Source of the DNA: Streptomyces syringium
Lineage (GTDB): Bacteria > Actinomycetota > Actinomycetes > Streptomycetales > Streptomycetaceae
Assembly: GCF_017876625.1 (NCBI RefSeq)
Contig: NZ_JAGIOH010000001.1
Location: forward strand, 62,001 to 126,000
Reading direction: 5' to 3'
Length of the DNA stretch: 64,000 bases
Of the stretch, positions 1-8,789 are shown piece after piece. How positions within the stretch are numbered: the stretch's first letter is position 1; every line of letters starts with the position of its first letter. A program made the translations under genes and the position numbers. Below the pieces are notes generated by a model, which was not told the origin of the DNA, did no database searches, and saw nothing but the letters and a program-made list of their open reading frames with translations.

Positions 1-798
1 CTCCTCGAGCAGAGCGGTGAAGAAACCACCGACGCCTTCGAAAAGCGCATCCGCAACAACGTATACGAGCCCAAGGACCTCGTGGCCATGTCGGTCAAGC
101 GCGGTCCGCAGTACGCCCCGGGTGGCGCGTATGCCTACTCGAACACGGGCTACGTGCTACTGGGCATGGCCGTCGAACACCTCACCGGGCGTCCCTACTC
201 CGAGCTGCTGCGCGAGCAGATCTTCGAGCCGCTGAAGCTGCGACAGACTTCGTTCACCGTGCCGGAGAAGGGCATCGCCGGCCCGCGCATCACCGGTTAC
301 TTGACCAATGACGACCGCAGCAAGCCGCTGCTGGACTCGACCGAGCAGACTGCGTCCTGGATCTGGAGCGCGGGAGGCGTCGTCTCCTCCGCCTCCGACC
401 TCGACCGCTTTCTGACCGCTCTGCTCGCCGGCAGCTCCGGAGGGCTGGTGTCCGACGACTCACTGCGGCAGATGGCGAGCGTGCTTCCCACCAACACGGC
501 AAAGATCAGCTACGGACTGGGCCTGCGGGAGATCACCCTCTCCTGCGGCAAGGTCCTCGGCCACGGCGGAATCGTCCAGGGCTACCAGACGCAGACCTTC
601 GCCACCCCCGACGGCAAGCGCACCGTCGTGCTCTTCGCCAACGCCTCCAACAACGGTGCCGTCACCCAGAGCCTGACGAACACCCTTGAGCCCGCGTTCT
701 GCAGCAAGTCCACCACGGCGCCCGCGCCGCGCCGCTCCCTCAAGGGGAACAAGAGCAGCAGCCCCTTCGTCCCCGCAGTGGAGGACACGCGCATCTGA
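1..798 (+). CDS. Serine hydrolase, beta-lactamase/DD-carboxypeptidase family (5' truncated)
   Basis: The reading frame is open from the first base, so only the C-terminal 265 residues are present. A Y-S-N motif (Y-A-Y-S-N-T-G-Y) matches the second catalytic motif of class C beta-lactamase-like serine hydrolases, and a downstream G-H-G-G-I segment matches the third (HGG/KTG-like) motif. The nucleophile S-x-x-K motif must lie upstream of the window. Members hydrolyse D-Ala-D-Ala peptides, beta-lactams or esters, usually outside the membrane. The substrate cannot be told from this part. A strong hairpin follows the stop. Confidence 0.85.
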   Translation, partial: LLEQSGEETTDAFEKRIRNNVYEPKDLVAMSVKRGPQYAPGGAYAYSNTGYVLLGMAVEHLTGRPYSELLREQIFEPLKLRQTSFTVPEKGIAGPRITGYLTNDDRSKPLLDSTEQTASWIWSAGGVVSSASDLDRFLTALLAGSSGGLVSDDSLRQMASVLPTNTAKISYGLGLREITLSCGKVLGHGGIVQGYQTQTFATPDGKRTVVLFANASNNGAVTQSLTNTLEPAFCSKSTTAPAPRRSLKGNKSSSPFVPAVEDTRI

Positions 799-887
799 CC
801 AGCGTGCACACCACGGAGCCTTGAGCCCAGCACTCAAGGTCGAGAGCCGAGAGCCGAACGCGCAGGCTGAGGCAACTCGCTCCGTCC

Positions 888-920
888 GCCGGGCCGTCAC
901 CCTCACGGGGACGGCCCGGC
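888..920. terminator. Hairpin terminator between convergent genes
   Basis: Perfect 11-bp inverted repeat (888-898 with 910-920) around an 11-nt loop. It lies between the end of the serine hydrolase and the end of the leftward M48 protease gene, so it could serve both. There is no clear T-tract, as is common in Streptomyces. Confidence 0.6.
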
Positions 921-997
921 GATCGCGGCATCCGTTGACATCGGCGGCGCCCACGCGCCCGGGCATGGTCCCCTCCCGTGAGGGCCAGGAGGCGGCA

Positions 998-3520
998 TCA
1001 GCCTCTGAGCCAGGTCTTCCAGACGTCGTGGTCTCCGGGAAGCGCGAGGGCCACTGCTGCGACGTCGGCTGCGACGAGGACGATGAGGGCCGTAGCCAGG
1101 AGCCACGTACGGGTCCGGTCGTGTTTCCGGCGCCCGCTCGCGGTGCGCGTGCCGTGCTGTGTGGCCGTCCGGCTTTGTGCGAGCGCTCTTGTGCCGACTC
1201 CCAGCAAGGTCGCGGGAATTACGGCCGCCAACCCGCGCAGGGCGATGGTCCGCAGGTCCTCCGCGAGGACCTCCGGAACGAACGGGACGGAACACTGGCG
1301 GACAGATGCGCCGAAGAGGCGCGTGCAGCCGGCCATCGCGAAGGCGAACGCGCGGCCGAGATCCGCTGCCAGCGCGGTCAGTGCTGTGCCGAGCAGGACG
1401 AGCGCGGGCCGGTGCCTTGGGACAGTGGCGGAGATCGACATGGCCACAGCGCCCTGGGCGACGCAGGCGAGGGCGATGTAGGTGTGCCAGTAGACGCCCG
1501 GGAACCCCATGTCCTGCTGCGTTCCGGGATAGTGCAGAACAGCGGGTGGCAGTGCGGCCCGCGCGAGAAACGGCAACGCCACGGCCGTGACGATCACTGA
1601 TGCCCCTCCGGCCAGGCCCAGGAGCAGCGCCGTCCTGATCTGTGGCCGGACGTCCGCGTGGGTGCCGCTTGCCTTGCCCACGACCAGGAGCAAGGCGAGC
1701 GGTACGAGCCAGAGCAGCATCAGACCCACCAGGGCGAACGGGAGCCGCCCTTGCACGGTGAGCGGCTGCCATGTGAAGCCTGTCCACCGGCTGAGTGCCG
1801 TGTACCAGCCGATCGAGGAGCCGATGTCCGGGGCGTCCCCCAGCAGGGGCTGAAACCCGTTGCTCCGTCCGGTGCGCCGGACGGAGTACCAGACGGCGAA
1901 CCACGGGGCGAAGGAGACGACGGACGTGGCCACCACCGCGTACAGGGCCCTGCGGCCACGGGCCCGGGGAAGCAGACCGCGCGCCACGGAGACGAGCCAG
2001 ACCGTGGCACACACGGCACCGGCCAGCAGCACCGGCCCCGCCCTCAGCAGCCACCCGAAGCCCTGCCCCTCGAGTGTGGTGGCAGGCAGCTCGGTTCCGT
2101 CCGTGAGCAGAGGGAGGCTGGCTCCGGCGAGGTATCCCCCGACGAGCCCGGCGGGAAGCGCCAGCCATGCGGCCCTGGGAGGCCGAGGTTCCAGATCGGA
2201 CGCCGCGACGGTGCGCCACACGGCTGCGGCGAGCACTCCCGTGAGTGCGGCGCCGATGGCACAGCCGACCGTCAGATCACCCATGCGGGTGTTGAGTTTG
2301 CCCCAGAGCAGGCGGAACAGCGTGTCCACCAGGTCGTCGGCACTGGCGGTGAAGACGCCTGCCACGACTCCGGCGCCCAGCAGCTCCCACACCGTCGGGC
2401 GGGTGAGCAGGGCCGGTTCGCGCAGGACGCGCTGCCGCTTCTCGGGCGTCGGCCAGTACCCCAGTCGGCGTGTGAGCCGGCCAAGGGCGACGCGTGCGGA
2501 ACCGTGGCCTTGGCCTGCCGTGGCGGGGTCCAGCAGGGCGCGGGGGATCGCCGCCGCACCCTCGTACCCGCGCTGCGCCGCAGCCGTGGCATCGGCGTGC
2601 AACTCGCGAGCCCGCAGGACCGAGTTCCGGATGAGGTGGACGAGCACGGTGAGGGCGGCCATCAGCCCCACGGCATGCGGGACGTCCACCAGGTACCGCA
2701 CGGCGCCGGGAGGGATCACGGGTGGCCCGCCGGACCATGCGCTGTGCAGGGTCAGTACTCCGAAGGGCATCACCGCGACGGTCAGGAAGGCCCACCAGAT
2801 TCCGAAGGCCAGATAGGTCTTGTCCACGTCGCGGTTGCGCAGGTGTGCCAGCTCATGCGCGATCACGGCGCGGAACACGTCGCGATCGGTGCGAAAACAC
2901 CTCACCAGCGGGGCGTCGATGATGACGCGCCGCCGCCAGGGCATCCCGAAGGCGAGCCCATTGGACGAACGTGCCAGGGCGTCCAGCATCCAGACGGGCG
3001 GGGGGTGCACGCCGACCGTGCGGCACTGCTGGTCGAGGTACTCCGCGATCTCCCGCCCGTCGGGGTCGTCCTTCGACGGAAATCGCGACAGCGGGCGCGA
3101 ACGCAGGCTCGGCAGTGCTGGGAATCTCTCGCACCTGCTGCGGGTCACCCACCAGGGGTGGGAAAGGTAGCAGGCCAACGACACGCCGCACAGCAGCAAG
3201 AAGCCGATGCCGACCCACTGCGCTTGGTGGACGAAAGCGGGCTGCTGACAGGCCGACATCAGGCGCCGCGCTTCCTCGAAGGCATGGCTGCTCTGCTGCG
3301 GGAACCCGATCCGAGGGTCCTGGAAGCACCGGCTGAACGTGCCGAAGAAGAAGTCCGCGTTCTGTGGGACGAGGAAGTATGTCTGAAGGAACACATACAG
3401 CCCGCCCGCACCCACTGCCGCGATCAGGAGGACGAGCCGGCTGGTGGTACCACCGGGAAGGCCTGGTGATGCGCGGTGTCCGTTACGCCGCCCGGTGAAA
3501 GCTTCCCTGATCGCGGTCAT
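998..3520 (-). CDS. M48-family membrane zinc metallopeptidase
   Basis: An 840-residue membrane protein. An N-terminal membrane segment (about residues 28-50) and another near 103-120 precede the zinc motif H-E-L-A-H at residues 222-226, within V-I-A-H-E-L-A-H-L-R-N-R-D. A later R-E-L-H-A-D-A segment supplies the expected Glu ligand. This is the Ste24/HtpX-type arrangement. The long C-terminal half holds many further hydrophobic segments and makes the protein much larger than HtpX (about 290 residues). M48 proteases cleave membrane or lipid-linked substrates; no specific substrate can be named. It starts 15 bp after a small hypothetical gene on the same strand, so the two probably form an operon. 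Confidence 0.85.
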   Translation of the reverse strand: MTAIREAFTGRRNGHRASPGLPGGTTSRLVLLIAAVGAGGLYVFLQTYFLVPQNADFFFGTFSRCFQDPRIGFPQQSSHAFEEARRLMSACQQPAFVHQAQWVGIGFLLLCGVSLACYLSHPWWVTRSRCERFPALPSLRSRPLSRFPSKDDPDGREIAEYLDQQCRTVGVHPPPVWMLDALARSSNGLAFGMPWRRRVIIDAPLVRCFRTDRDVFRAVIAHELAHLRNRDVDKTYLAFGIWWAFLTVAVMPFGVLTLHSAWSGGPPVIPPGAVRYLVDVPHAVGLMAALTVLVHLIRNSVLRARELHADATAAAQRGYEGAAAIPRALLDPATAGQGHGSARVALGRLTRRLGYWPTPEKRQRVLREPALLTRPTVWELLGAGVVAGVFTASADDLVDTLFRLLWGKLNTRMGDLTVGCAIGAALTGVLAAAVWRTVAASDLEPRPPRAAWLALPAGLVGGYLAGASLPLLTDGTELPATTLEGQGFGWLLRAGPVLLAGAVCATVWLVSVARGLLPRARGRRALYAVVATSVVSFAPWFAVWYSVRRTGRSNGFQPLLGDAPDIGSSIGWYTALSRWTGFTWQPLTVQGRLPFALVGLMLLWLVPLALLLVVGKASGTHADVRPQIRTALLLGLAGGASVIVTAVALPFLARAALPPAVLHYPGTQQDMGFPGVYWHTYIALACVAQGAVAMSISATVPRHRPALVLLGTALTALAADLGRAFAFAMAGCTRLFGASVRQCSVPFVPEVLAEDLRTIALRGLAAVIPATLLGVGTRALAQSRTATQHGTRTASGRRKHDRTRTWLLATALIVLVAADVAAVALALPGDHDVWKTWLRG

Positions 3521-3535
3521 CGCGGTGCCGCGGTG

Positions 3536-4075
3536 CTAGCTGGTCGGCCGTGGAGTCCGGCACCGGCCTATGATCGCGTCGGCTATCAGACGGGCACTTT
3601 CCGGAGCGGTCCCGCACTCATGGAGGGTGGCTTCCACCACCTGCCTGAGCCGTTCGATGTCTTCCTGCCGCAATTCGACGGCGACGGCTCCGGAGGGTGT
3701 CCTCTGATCAGCATCATCGGGTACCGGGGTGCCGGGGGAACGATGCCCGACCCGGAAGATCCGTCGCAGGGCCGCGGTGGTGCCTTCTCCCGGGGTGCGC
3801 TCGAGGATGGTTTCGGCCAGGCACTCGACGGCCTTGGCTGTGGCGGCCAGCACGATGGGCGTCAAGATGAGTTCGACCATCCCGGATCCGAAGCCGAGCG
3901 GCGCCTGCCGTGACCCTCTCCCGGAGATCGCCCGTTGTGGATCGGCGAAGTATGCCTGGCTGGCCGCCGAGAACATCGGCATTTCTTCCCGGGCTATCCC
4001 CTCGATCACATCCTTGGCAATTTCTGTGATCAATGCTCGATCGGGTGCGTCTTCGCGTGCTCGCTTGCGTGCCAC
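3536..4075 (-). CDS. Hypothetical protein upstream of the M48 protease
   Basis: A 179-residue protein of unknown function. The GTG at 4075 is chosen over an upstream ATG at 4156 because it is preceded by a strong G-rich Shine-Dalgarno sequence (GGGGGAGAAACG). A central Gly/hydrophobic stretch (F-G-S-G-M-V-E-L-I-L-T-P-I-V-L-A-A-T) could be one membrane-associated helix. The C-terminal third is helical and charged. It ends 15 bp before the M48 start, suggesting co-transcription and a role with that protease; that link is inference. Confidence 0.6.
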   Translation of the reverse strand: MARKRAREDAPDRALITEIAKDVIEGIAREEMPMFSAASQAYFADPQRAISGRGSRQAPLGFGSGMVELILTPIVLAATAKAVECLAETILERTPGEGTTAALRRIFRVGHRSPGTPVPDDADQRTPSGAVAVELRQEDIERLRQVVEATLHECGTAPESARLIADAIIGRCRTPRPTS

Positions 4076-4230
4076 CGTTTCTCCCCCGTCCGTGCCCGCC
4101 CATGGCGTTACGTCAGTATCAAGGCCAGCGCCGCTGACCGAAACAGATCGCCTCACATCTCTGGGCGCACGGCGGCATTGTGGGGGCGCATTGCGCGCAT
4201 ACGGGGGCGCAGGAGGGGTAGTGAATTGAG

Positions 4231-4866
4231 GTGGTCGACAATGACCGCATGGATGTCCCTGAGTTGCTCGAATCGGTTTCCCTGTTGGTGCCGGAAGAGA
4301 TCGCCACCGAGAACGACATCACGGTGGGAGACATCTGGGACTACCTCGTCCACGACGAGTGGGAGATCGCCCTCGGCCTGCTGGAGGAACTCGGGGACGG
4401 TCATCCACTCCCCCTCCCGTTCTGGGAGAAACTCGCCGACGCAGCTGACCAGCTCCGGCTCGAGCGAAGCGCGGCCTGGTGCCATTGGCGGTGCTCCGAG
4501 ATCCGCAACGGCGTGATCCGGGCGGACCTGACGCTCCGTCCTGCCGCCGAGGCACGACGCACCACGCCGATCCCCAGCCCCGGAGTTCTCCGGCCCATGT
4601 GGGACATCGGGCACCTGTCACCCACCGGTGAACCGGCGGTCGACATCGCCGGGCTCTGGGTGGAGGACATGCCGTATCTGGAGCCCGGCGGGCGGGCCAC
4701 GGTTCGCCTCGTGCCCCTCACACCCTCCCAGTGGAAGCACGTCCGGCCCGGTGAGCGGATCACCATGCACGAGGATCGAACGGTCGCGGGCACCGCGGTC
4801 ATCCTGGAGGTTCATCTTCAGACCGCGGTCCGTTCCACGGGGATCCACAGTTCCGCGTCAGCCTGA
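4231..4866 (+). CDS. Hypothetical protein
   Basis: A 211-residue soluble protein. The GTG start has AGGAGG 14 bp upstream (4211-4216) and a closer GAGG. The N-terminal half is acidic and helical (a D-I-W-D-Y-L-V-H-D-E-W-E-I-A-L segment). The C-terminal half ends in a beta-rich segment (P-G-E-R-I-T-M-H-E-D-R-T-V-A-G-T-A-V-I-L-E-V) that loosely recalls the EF-Tu domain III barrel seen in small actinobacterial proteins. This resemblance is by eye only and no function is assigned. The last 49 bp overlap the end of the convergent AraC-type regulator. Confidence 0.55.
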   Translation: MVDNDRMDVPELLESVSLLVPEEIATENDITVGDIWDYLVHDEWEIALGLLEELGDGHPLPLPFWEKLADAADQLRLERSAAWCHWRCSEIRNGVIRADLTLRPAAEARRTTPIPSPGVLRPMWDIGHLSPTGEPAVDIAGLWVEDMPYLEPGGRATVRLVPLTPSQWKHVRPGERITMHEDRTVAGTAVILEVHLQTAVRSTGIHSSASA

Positions 4867-5684
4867 GTCCCGTCCTGCGACAACTGGGTGCGCAGGATCT
4901 CGGGCCCCGGCCGGCTCCGGTAGGGGTTGGACGGGAACCACTGGGTGAACACGTCCCGCCACAGATACTGGAGCGCCTGCGGAAACGGTCCGGAGCTCTC
5001 GAAGACGGCCCACGTCCCGGCCTGGACGGTGAGCTCGTCCAGGTCCTCGGGCACGGCGGCGCCGGTCACCACCCCGTGGTAGTAATCGAGTTCGGTTCCC
5101 TCGGCTCGGCTGTCGTCCAGTTGGTCACTCACGGAGACGATTCCCTTCGGCTCCTGATCGGACAGGCTCCGTATGCGGCGCAGCGTGTCCTGGCCGATGT
5201 CCCGGATGAAGGCGGCGATGGCCGGGTTCACCCCCTCGTGCACGAGGGGGACGCGTGCCTTCCTGCCCACCACTCGAAATTCATCCTTCTCCACAATCCG
5301 GTACCGCATGCTGCTGCTCCCTTCGACGGTGAGTCGGAAGGACAACCGCGGCTGGCACTGCAGTCGCGCACCGGACCGCCTGGCCTCGCCGGGACCGACG
5401 CCGTGCAGGGCGCGGAACGCCCGTGCGAACGCCTCCCCCGAGGTGTAGCCGTACCGCACCGCGATCTCCAGCAGCGTCCGGTCCCCGGCCAGCACCTCGG
5501 CTCCCGCGACGGTGAGCCGCCTGCGCCGGATGTACTCCGACAGGGGAACCCCTGCCAACGCGGAGAACAACCGCCGGAAGTGGTACTCCGACGTCATCGC
5601 GATCCGCGCCAGGTCAGCCGCCTCGATCCGCTGATCGAGGCGGCCCTCGATGTGCTCCATGGCCTGGTTCAGTGACTCCAGCAC
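4818..5684 (-). CDS. AraC-family regulator with GyrI-like effector domain
   Basis: The 288-residue protein begins with an AraC/XylS double helix-turn-helix (about residues 5-105, including S-E-Y-H-F-R-R-L-F-S and the second-helix signature Y-G-Y-T-S-G-E-A-F-A-R-A-F). A GyrI-like small-molecule-binding domain fills the rest, starting near M-R-Y-R-I-V-E-K and ending in the family-typical L-W-I-P-V. This is the Rob/SoxS-BmrR-like architecture that senses hydrophobic drugs or metabolites. The gene stands alone; its targets are not evident. Confidence 0.9.
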   Translation of the reverse strand: MLESLNQAMEHIEGRLDQRIEAADLARIAMTSEYHFRRLFSALAGVPLSEYIRRRRLTVAGAEVLAGDRTLLEIAVRYGYTSGEAFARAFRALHGVGPGEARRSGARLQCQPRLSFRLTVEGSSSMRYRIVEKDEFRVVGRKARVPLVHEGVNPAIAAFIRDIGQDTLRRIRSLSDQEPKGIVSVSDQLDDSRAEGTELDYYHGVVTGAAVPEDLDELTVQAGTWAVFESSGPFPQALQYLWRDVFTQWFPSNPYRSRPGPEILRTQLSQDGTQADAELWIPVERTAV

Positions 5685-5905
5685 CGCGGCCTCCTTCCCT
5701 TTCGATCACTCACGTTAGGAGGAACCCACCCTGCCGGACCCGACATCCTGTGCCCGGTCCTGTCGGGTCCGGCAGCGGCCGGCAGCCCGCACCTGGCCCG
5801 CCCGGATCAGTCATCATCGGCACCTTCCAACCATGGAAAACACGATCACCTCCCTGTAGTCTCGCCACCGTTGATCTTGACCAACACCACCAGGGGGAAC
5901 ACCAT

Positions 5906-6337
5906 ATGAGCCGTCGGATCGCTCTGACTGTCGCCGCGTGCGTAGCAGCCGGCACCTCGCTCATCGCCGCGCCCGCCCACGCATCCGTGCGTGAGGCGTC
6001 GACTCAGGCGTCAGCGCCGGCGTCGGCACCGGCCGCGGCGTCGGGGAGCGACAGGGTCAAGTGCACGAGCATGAGCAACGGACAGCTCTGCATTTCGCTC
6101 AACACCAGCCCCTCCCGCATCGAGGTCTTCTACACCAAGAAGGCCGGCTCGACCATCCAGGCGCGCCTCGGGTTCCGCACCAACAGCGCGGACTGGGGCC
6201 CGTGGAAGACCATCAGCACCGGCGAGCGGGCCAACACGACCTGGAACATGAGCTACCCCTGCAACAAGAAGTACGTGGGGCTGCTCCAGGCCAACGGTCA
6301 GACCTTCGAGACTCCGCCGGCCGGCCCCACCTGCTGA
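5906..6337 (+). CDS. Small secreted protein
   Basis: A 143-residue exported protein. The ATG at 5906 has AGGGGG 8 bp upstream and is followed by a Sec signal peptide (M-S-R-R-I-A-L-T-V-A-A-C-V-A-A-G) with a probable A-H-A cleavage site near residue 26. An Ala/Ser/Pro linker follows. The mature domain is about 95 residues and has four Cys (K-C-T-S, L-C-I-S, P-C-N-K and a C-terminal Cys), consistent with two disulfides. Family unknown. A long hairpin follows. Confidence 0.7.
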   Translation: MSRRIALTVAACVAAGTSLIAAPAHASVREASTQASAPASAPAAASGSDRVKCTSMSNGQLCISLNTSPSRIEVFYTKKAGSTIQARLGFRTNSADWGPWKTISTGERANTTWNMSYPCNKKYVGLLQANGQTFETPPAGPTC

Positions 6338-6376
6338 TGACCGGTAGGTCCTGACAAGCAGTCAGGGGTGCGCCGA

Positions 6377-6422
6377 CGAGGGCGGGTGTGACAGCCGATT
6401 CCGGCTCTCACACCCGCCCTCG
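6377..6422. terminator. Long hairpin terminator
   Basis: Perfect 15-bp inverted repeat (6377-6391 with 6408-6422). The loop can itself pair (AGCCG with CGGCT), giving a nearly continuous hairpin downstream of the small secreted protein gene. Confidence 0.75.
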
Positions 6423-6507
6423 GACGTCATACCGACGCGCTCTCACACGGCCCAACCCCGCGCGCCCCGGTCATGCCCCTGCACCGCTACCGCTACTGTC
6501 CGTGGCC

Positions 6508-7794
6508 ATGACGACCTCTCGGCGCTCGCTCCTCGGAGCTGCGGCAACGGCCGGCACGGCCATGCTGCTGACGCCCGGTAACGGGTCCGCTGCCGGCACC
6601 GACGGTGGCCGCAGGCGGAAGGGCCCCGTACTGCCCTCCGTACGGCCCGGGTTCGAGAATCTGGCCGCCGACGGCTACCGGATGCTGGAGGGACAGCGGG
6701 TCGGGGTGCTGACGAACATGTCAGGCGTCACCCGTGACTGCCGTTCGATCGTGGACGTCATGCATGCGGACGACCGGGTGAAGGTGACGGCCATCTTCAC
6801 CGGGGAGCACGGCTACCGGGGCACCCCGCAGGCCGGCAAGTCGGAGGGTGACACCGTCGACCGGTCCTCCGGGCTCCCCGTCTTCGACACCTACCTCAGG
6901 AGCGGCAAGGCCCTCGCGGAGGTGATCGACCGCTCCGCGGTGGACACCATCGTCCATGACTTCCAGGACTGCGGGGCCCGCTTCTACACCTGCAACTGGA
7001 CCCTCTACGACGCGATGGTCGCCGCCGCCATGGCCCGTCGGCGGTTCGTCGTCCTGGACCGGCCCAACCCCGTCGGCGGACGCCAGGCCCTCGGCCCGGT
7101 CCTGGACAAGAAGTACGCCAGCTTCGTGGGCCGCGAGCCGATCGCCCAGGCCCACGGGATGACGCCCGGCGAGCTCGCTCTCCTCTTCAACGACCGGTTC
7201 CTCCCCGCCGCGGCCGGCCGCCGGGTCGATCTGGAGGTCGTTCCCGTCGCAGGCTGGCGTCGCGGCGACTTCTACGACGCGACCGGCCTGCCGTGGGTTC
7301 CGCCGAGCCCCAACATGGCCACCCCCGCGACGGCCCTGGTCTACTCCGGGACCTGCCTCTTCGAGGGCACCAACATGTCGGAGGGCCGCGGCACCGTCCA
7401 CCCCTTCGAGATGCTGGGCGCCCCCGGCGTCGACGGCGCCTGGGCCGACGCCGTGAACGGCCTCGGCCTGCCGGGCGCCCACTTCCGCGAGGCGTATTAC
7501 ACGCCGACGTTCTCCAGGTACGCGGGCAAGGTCGTCGGCGGTCTCCAGATCCACGTCCACGACCGCGCCGCATACGACCCCGTCCGCACCGCCGTGGCGC
7601 TGCTGCTCACCGCGAGGAAGACCTGGAAGGGCTTCGCCTGGCGCACCGATCACTTCATCGACAAGCTCGCCGGATCCGACCGCCTGCGCACCATGACCGA
7701 CGCCGGGGCCGGCCTCGACGACATCACCGCGTCCTGGCACGACGAACTCGCCGCCTTCGACGCCGACCGCCGCGCCCACCTCCTCTACGGATGA
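6508..7794 (+). CDS. DUF1343 protein, NamZ-like exo-beta-N-acetylmuramidase
   Basis: A 428-residue exported protein. Starting at the ATG at 6508 gives a Tat-like signal (T-S-R-R-S-L-L-G-A-A-A) and then the DUF1343 domain: R-V-G-V-L-T-N at its start, F-T-G-E-H-G-Y-R-G (family F-x-P-E-H-G-F-x-G), V-H-D-F-Q-D-C-G-A-R-F-Y-T, V-L-D-R-P-N-P, F-E-G-T-N-M-S-E-G-R-G-T. Characterised relatives (GH171, NamZ) remove terminal MurNAc from peptidoglycan fragments. Cell-wall turnover or recycling outside the membrane is the likely role. The upstream in-frame extension to 6388 lacks a ribosome site and would hide the signal peptide. Confidence 0.85.
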   Translation: MTTSRRSLLGAAATAGTAMLLTPGNGSAAGTDGGRRRKGPVLPSVRPGFENLAADGYRMLEGQRVGVLTNMSGVTRDCRSIVDVMHADDRVKVTAIFTGEHGYRGTPQAGKSEGDTVDRSSGLPVFDTYLRSGKALAEVIDRSAVDTIVHDFQDCGARFYTCNWTLYDAMVAAAMARRRFVVLDRPNPVGGRQALGPVLDKKYASFVGREPIAQAHGMTPGELALLFNDRFLPAAAGRRVDLEVVPVAGWRRGDFYDATGLPWVPPSPNMATPATALVYSGTCLFEGTNMSEGRGTVHPFEMLGAPGVDGAWADAVNGLGLPGAHFREAYYTPTFSRYAGKVVGGLQIHVHDRAAYDPVRTAVALLLTARKTWKGFAWRTDHFIDKLAGSDRLRTMTDAGAGLDDITASWHDELAAFDADRRAHLLYG

Positions 7795-7907
7795 CGCCGT
7801 CGGCGCCCGGGAAGCCGGCCGAGGAGACCCGTTTGCCGATGCGGCGGCGAGCGCGTTTGATGGAAGGAGAGCCTCGGTCGGGTTGCAGGCCGGAAGGAGA
7901 TGCCATC

Positions 7908-8765
7908 GTGGATCTCGTACTGCGCCCCGGAAGGGCGGATGACGCTACGGAGTGCGGCAGGATCTGCTTCGAGGCGTTTTCCGGGATCGCCCGTGAGCAT
8001 GGATTCGCTTCCGACTTTCCCGGTGCGGACGTGGCCGCGGGAGTGTGCGGAACGCTGATCGGCCACCCCGGTTTCTACAGCGTCGTCGCCGAACTCGACG
8101 GCCGGATCGTGGGCAGCAATTTCCTCGACGAGCGGTCGCCCGTCGTCGGTGTCGGGCCGATCACCGTGGACCCGGCCACCCAGAATGGCGGCATCGGGCG
8201 CCGTCTCATGCACGACGTCATGCGACGGGCGGCCGAGCGGCAGGCACCCGGAATCCGGCTGCTGCAGAGCGGCTATCACGCACGGTCGTTCGCGCTCTAT
8301 GCCGGCCTCGGTTTCGAGTTCCGCGAAACCCTGGCGTGTCTGCAGGGGCAGCCGATCGGAGGAAGCGTGCCCGGCTACGGAGTGCGGGCGGCGACCGATG
8401 CGGACCTGGCAGCCTGCGACGAAGTGTGCCGGAAGGTCCACGGGGCCGATCGCAGCGATGAGGTCAGCGACGCGATCGCCATGGGCACGGCCCGTGTGAC
8501 CGAGCACGACGGGCGCATCACCGGCTACGCCACGGACCTGTCGTTCTTCGCCCACGCGGTCGGTGAGAGCACCGACGACATCAGAGCGCTCATCGCCGCG
8601 GCTCCCGCCTTCGGCGGCCCCGGCATCCTCGTCCCCGCGCGGAACAGCGCCCTGCTCCAGTGGTGTCTGCGGCGCGGCCTGAAAGTCCAGCAGCTCATGA
8701 GCCTGATGACCATCGGGCTCTACAACGAGCCCGCCGGAGCGTATCTGCCCTCCATCCTCTACTGA
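7908..8765 (+). CDS. Tandem GNAT N-acetyltransferase
   Basis: A 285-residue protein starting at GTG 7908, 8 bp after GGAAGGAG. The first GNAT domain (about residues 1-150) has the acetyl-CoA loop Q-N-G-G-I-G-R-R-L-M after I-T-V-D-P. The second (about 155-285) is a degenerate GNAT repeat ending with a hydrophobic C-terminal strand. The substrate is unknown. It is convergent with the thioredoxin-like gene, with a 24-bp gap. Confidence 0.8.
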   Translation: MDLVLRPGRADDATECGRICFEAFSGIAREHGFASDFPGADVAAGVCGTLIGHPGFYSVVAELDGRIVGSNFLDERSPVVGVGPITVDPATQNGGIGRRLMHDVMRRAAERQAPGIRLLQSGYHARSFALYAGLGFEFRETLACLQGQPIGGSVPGYGVRAATDADLAACDEVCRKVHGADRSDEVSDAIAMGTARVTEHDGRITGYATDLSFFAHAVGESTDDIRALIAAAPAFGGPGILVPARNSALLQWCLRRGLKVQQLMSLMTIGLYNEPAGAYLPSILY

Positions 8766-8789
8766 GAACCCTCTCCTGCGAACCGCTGC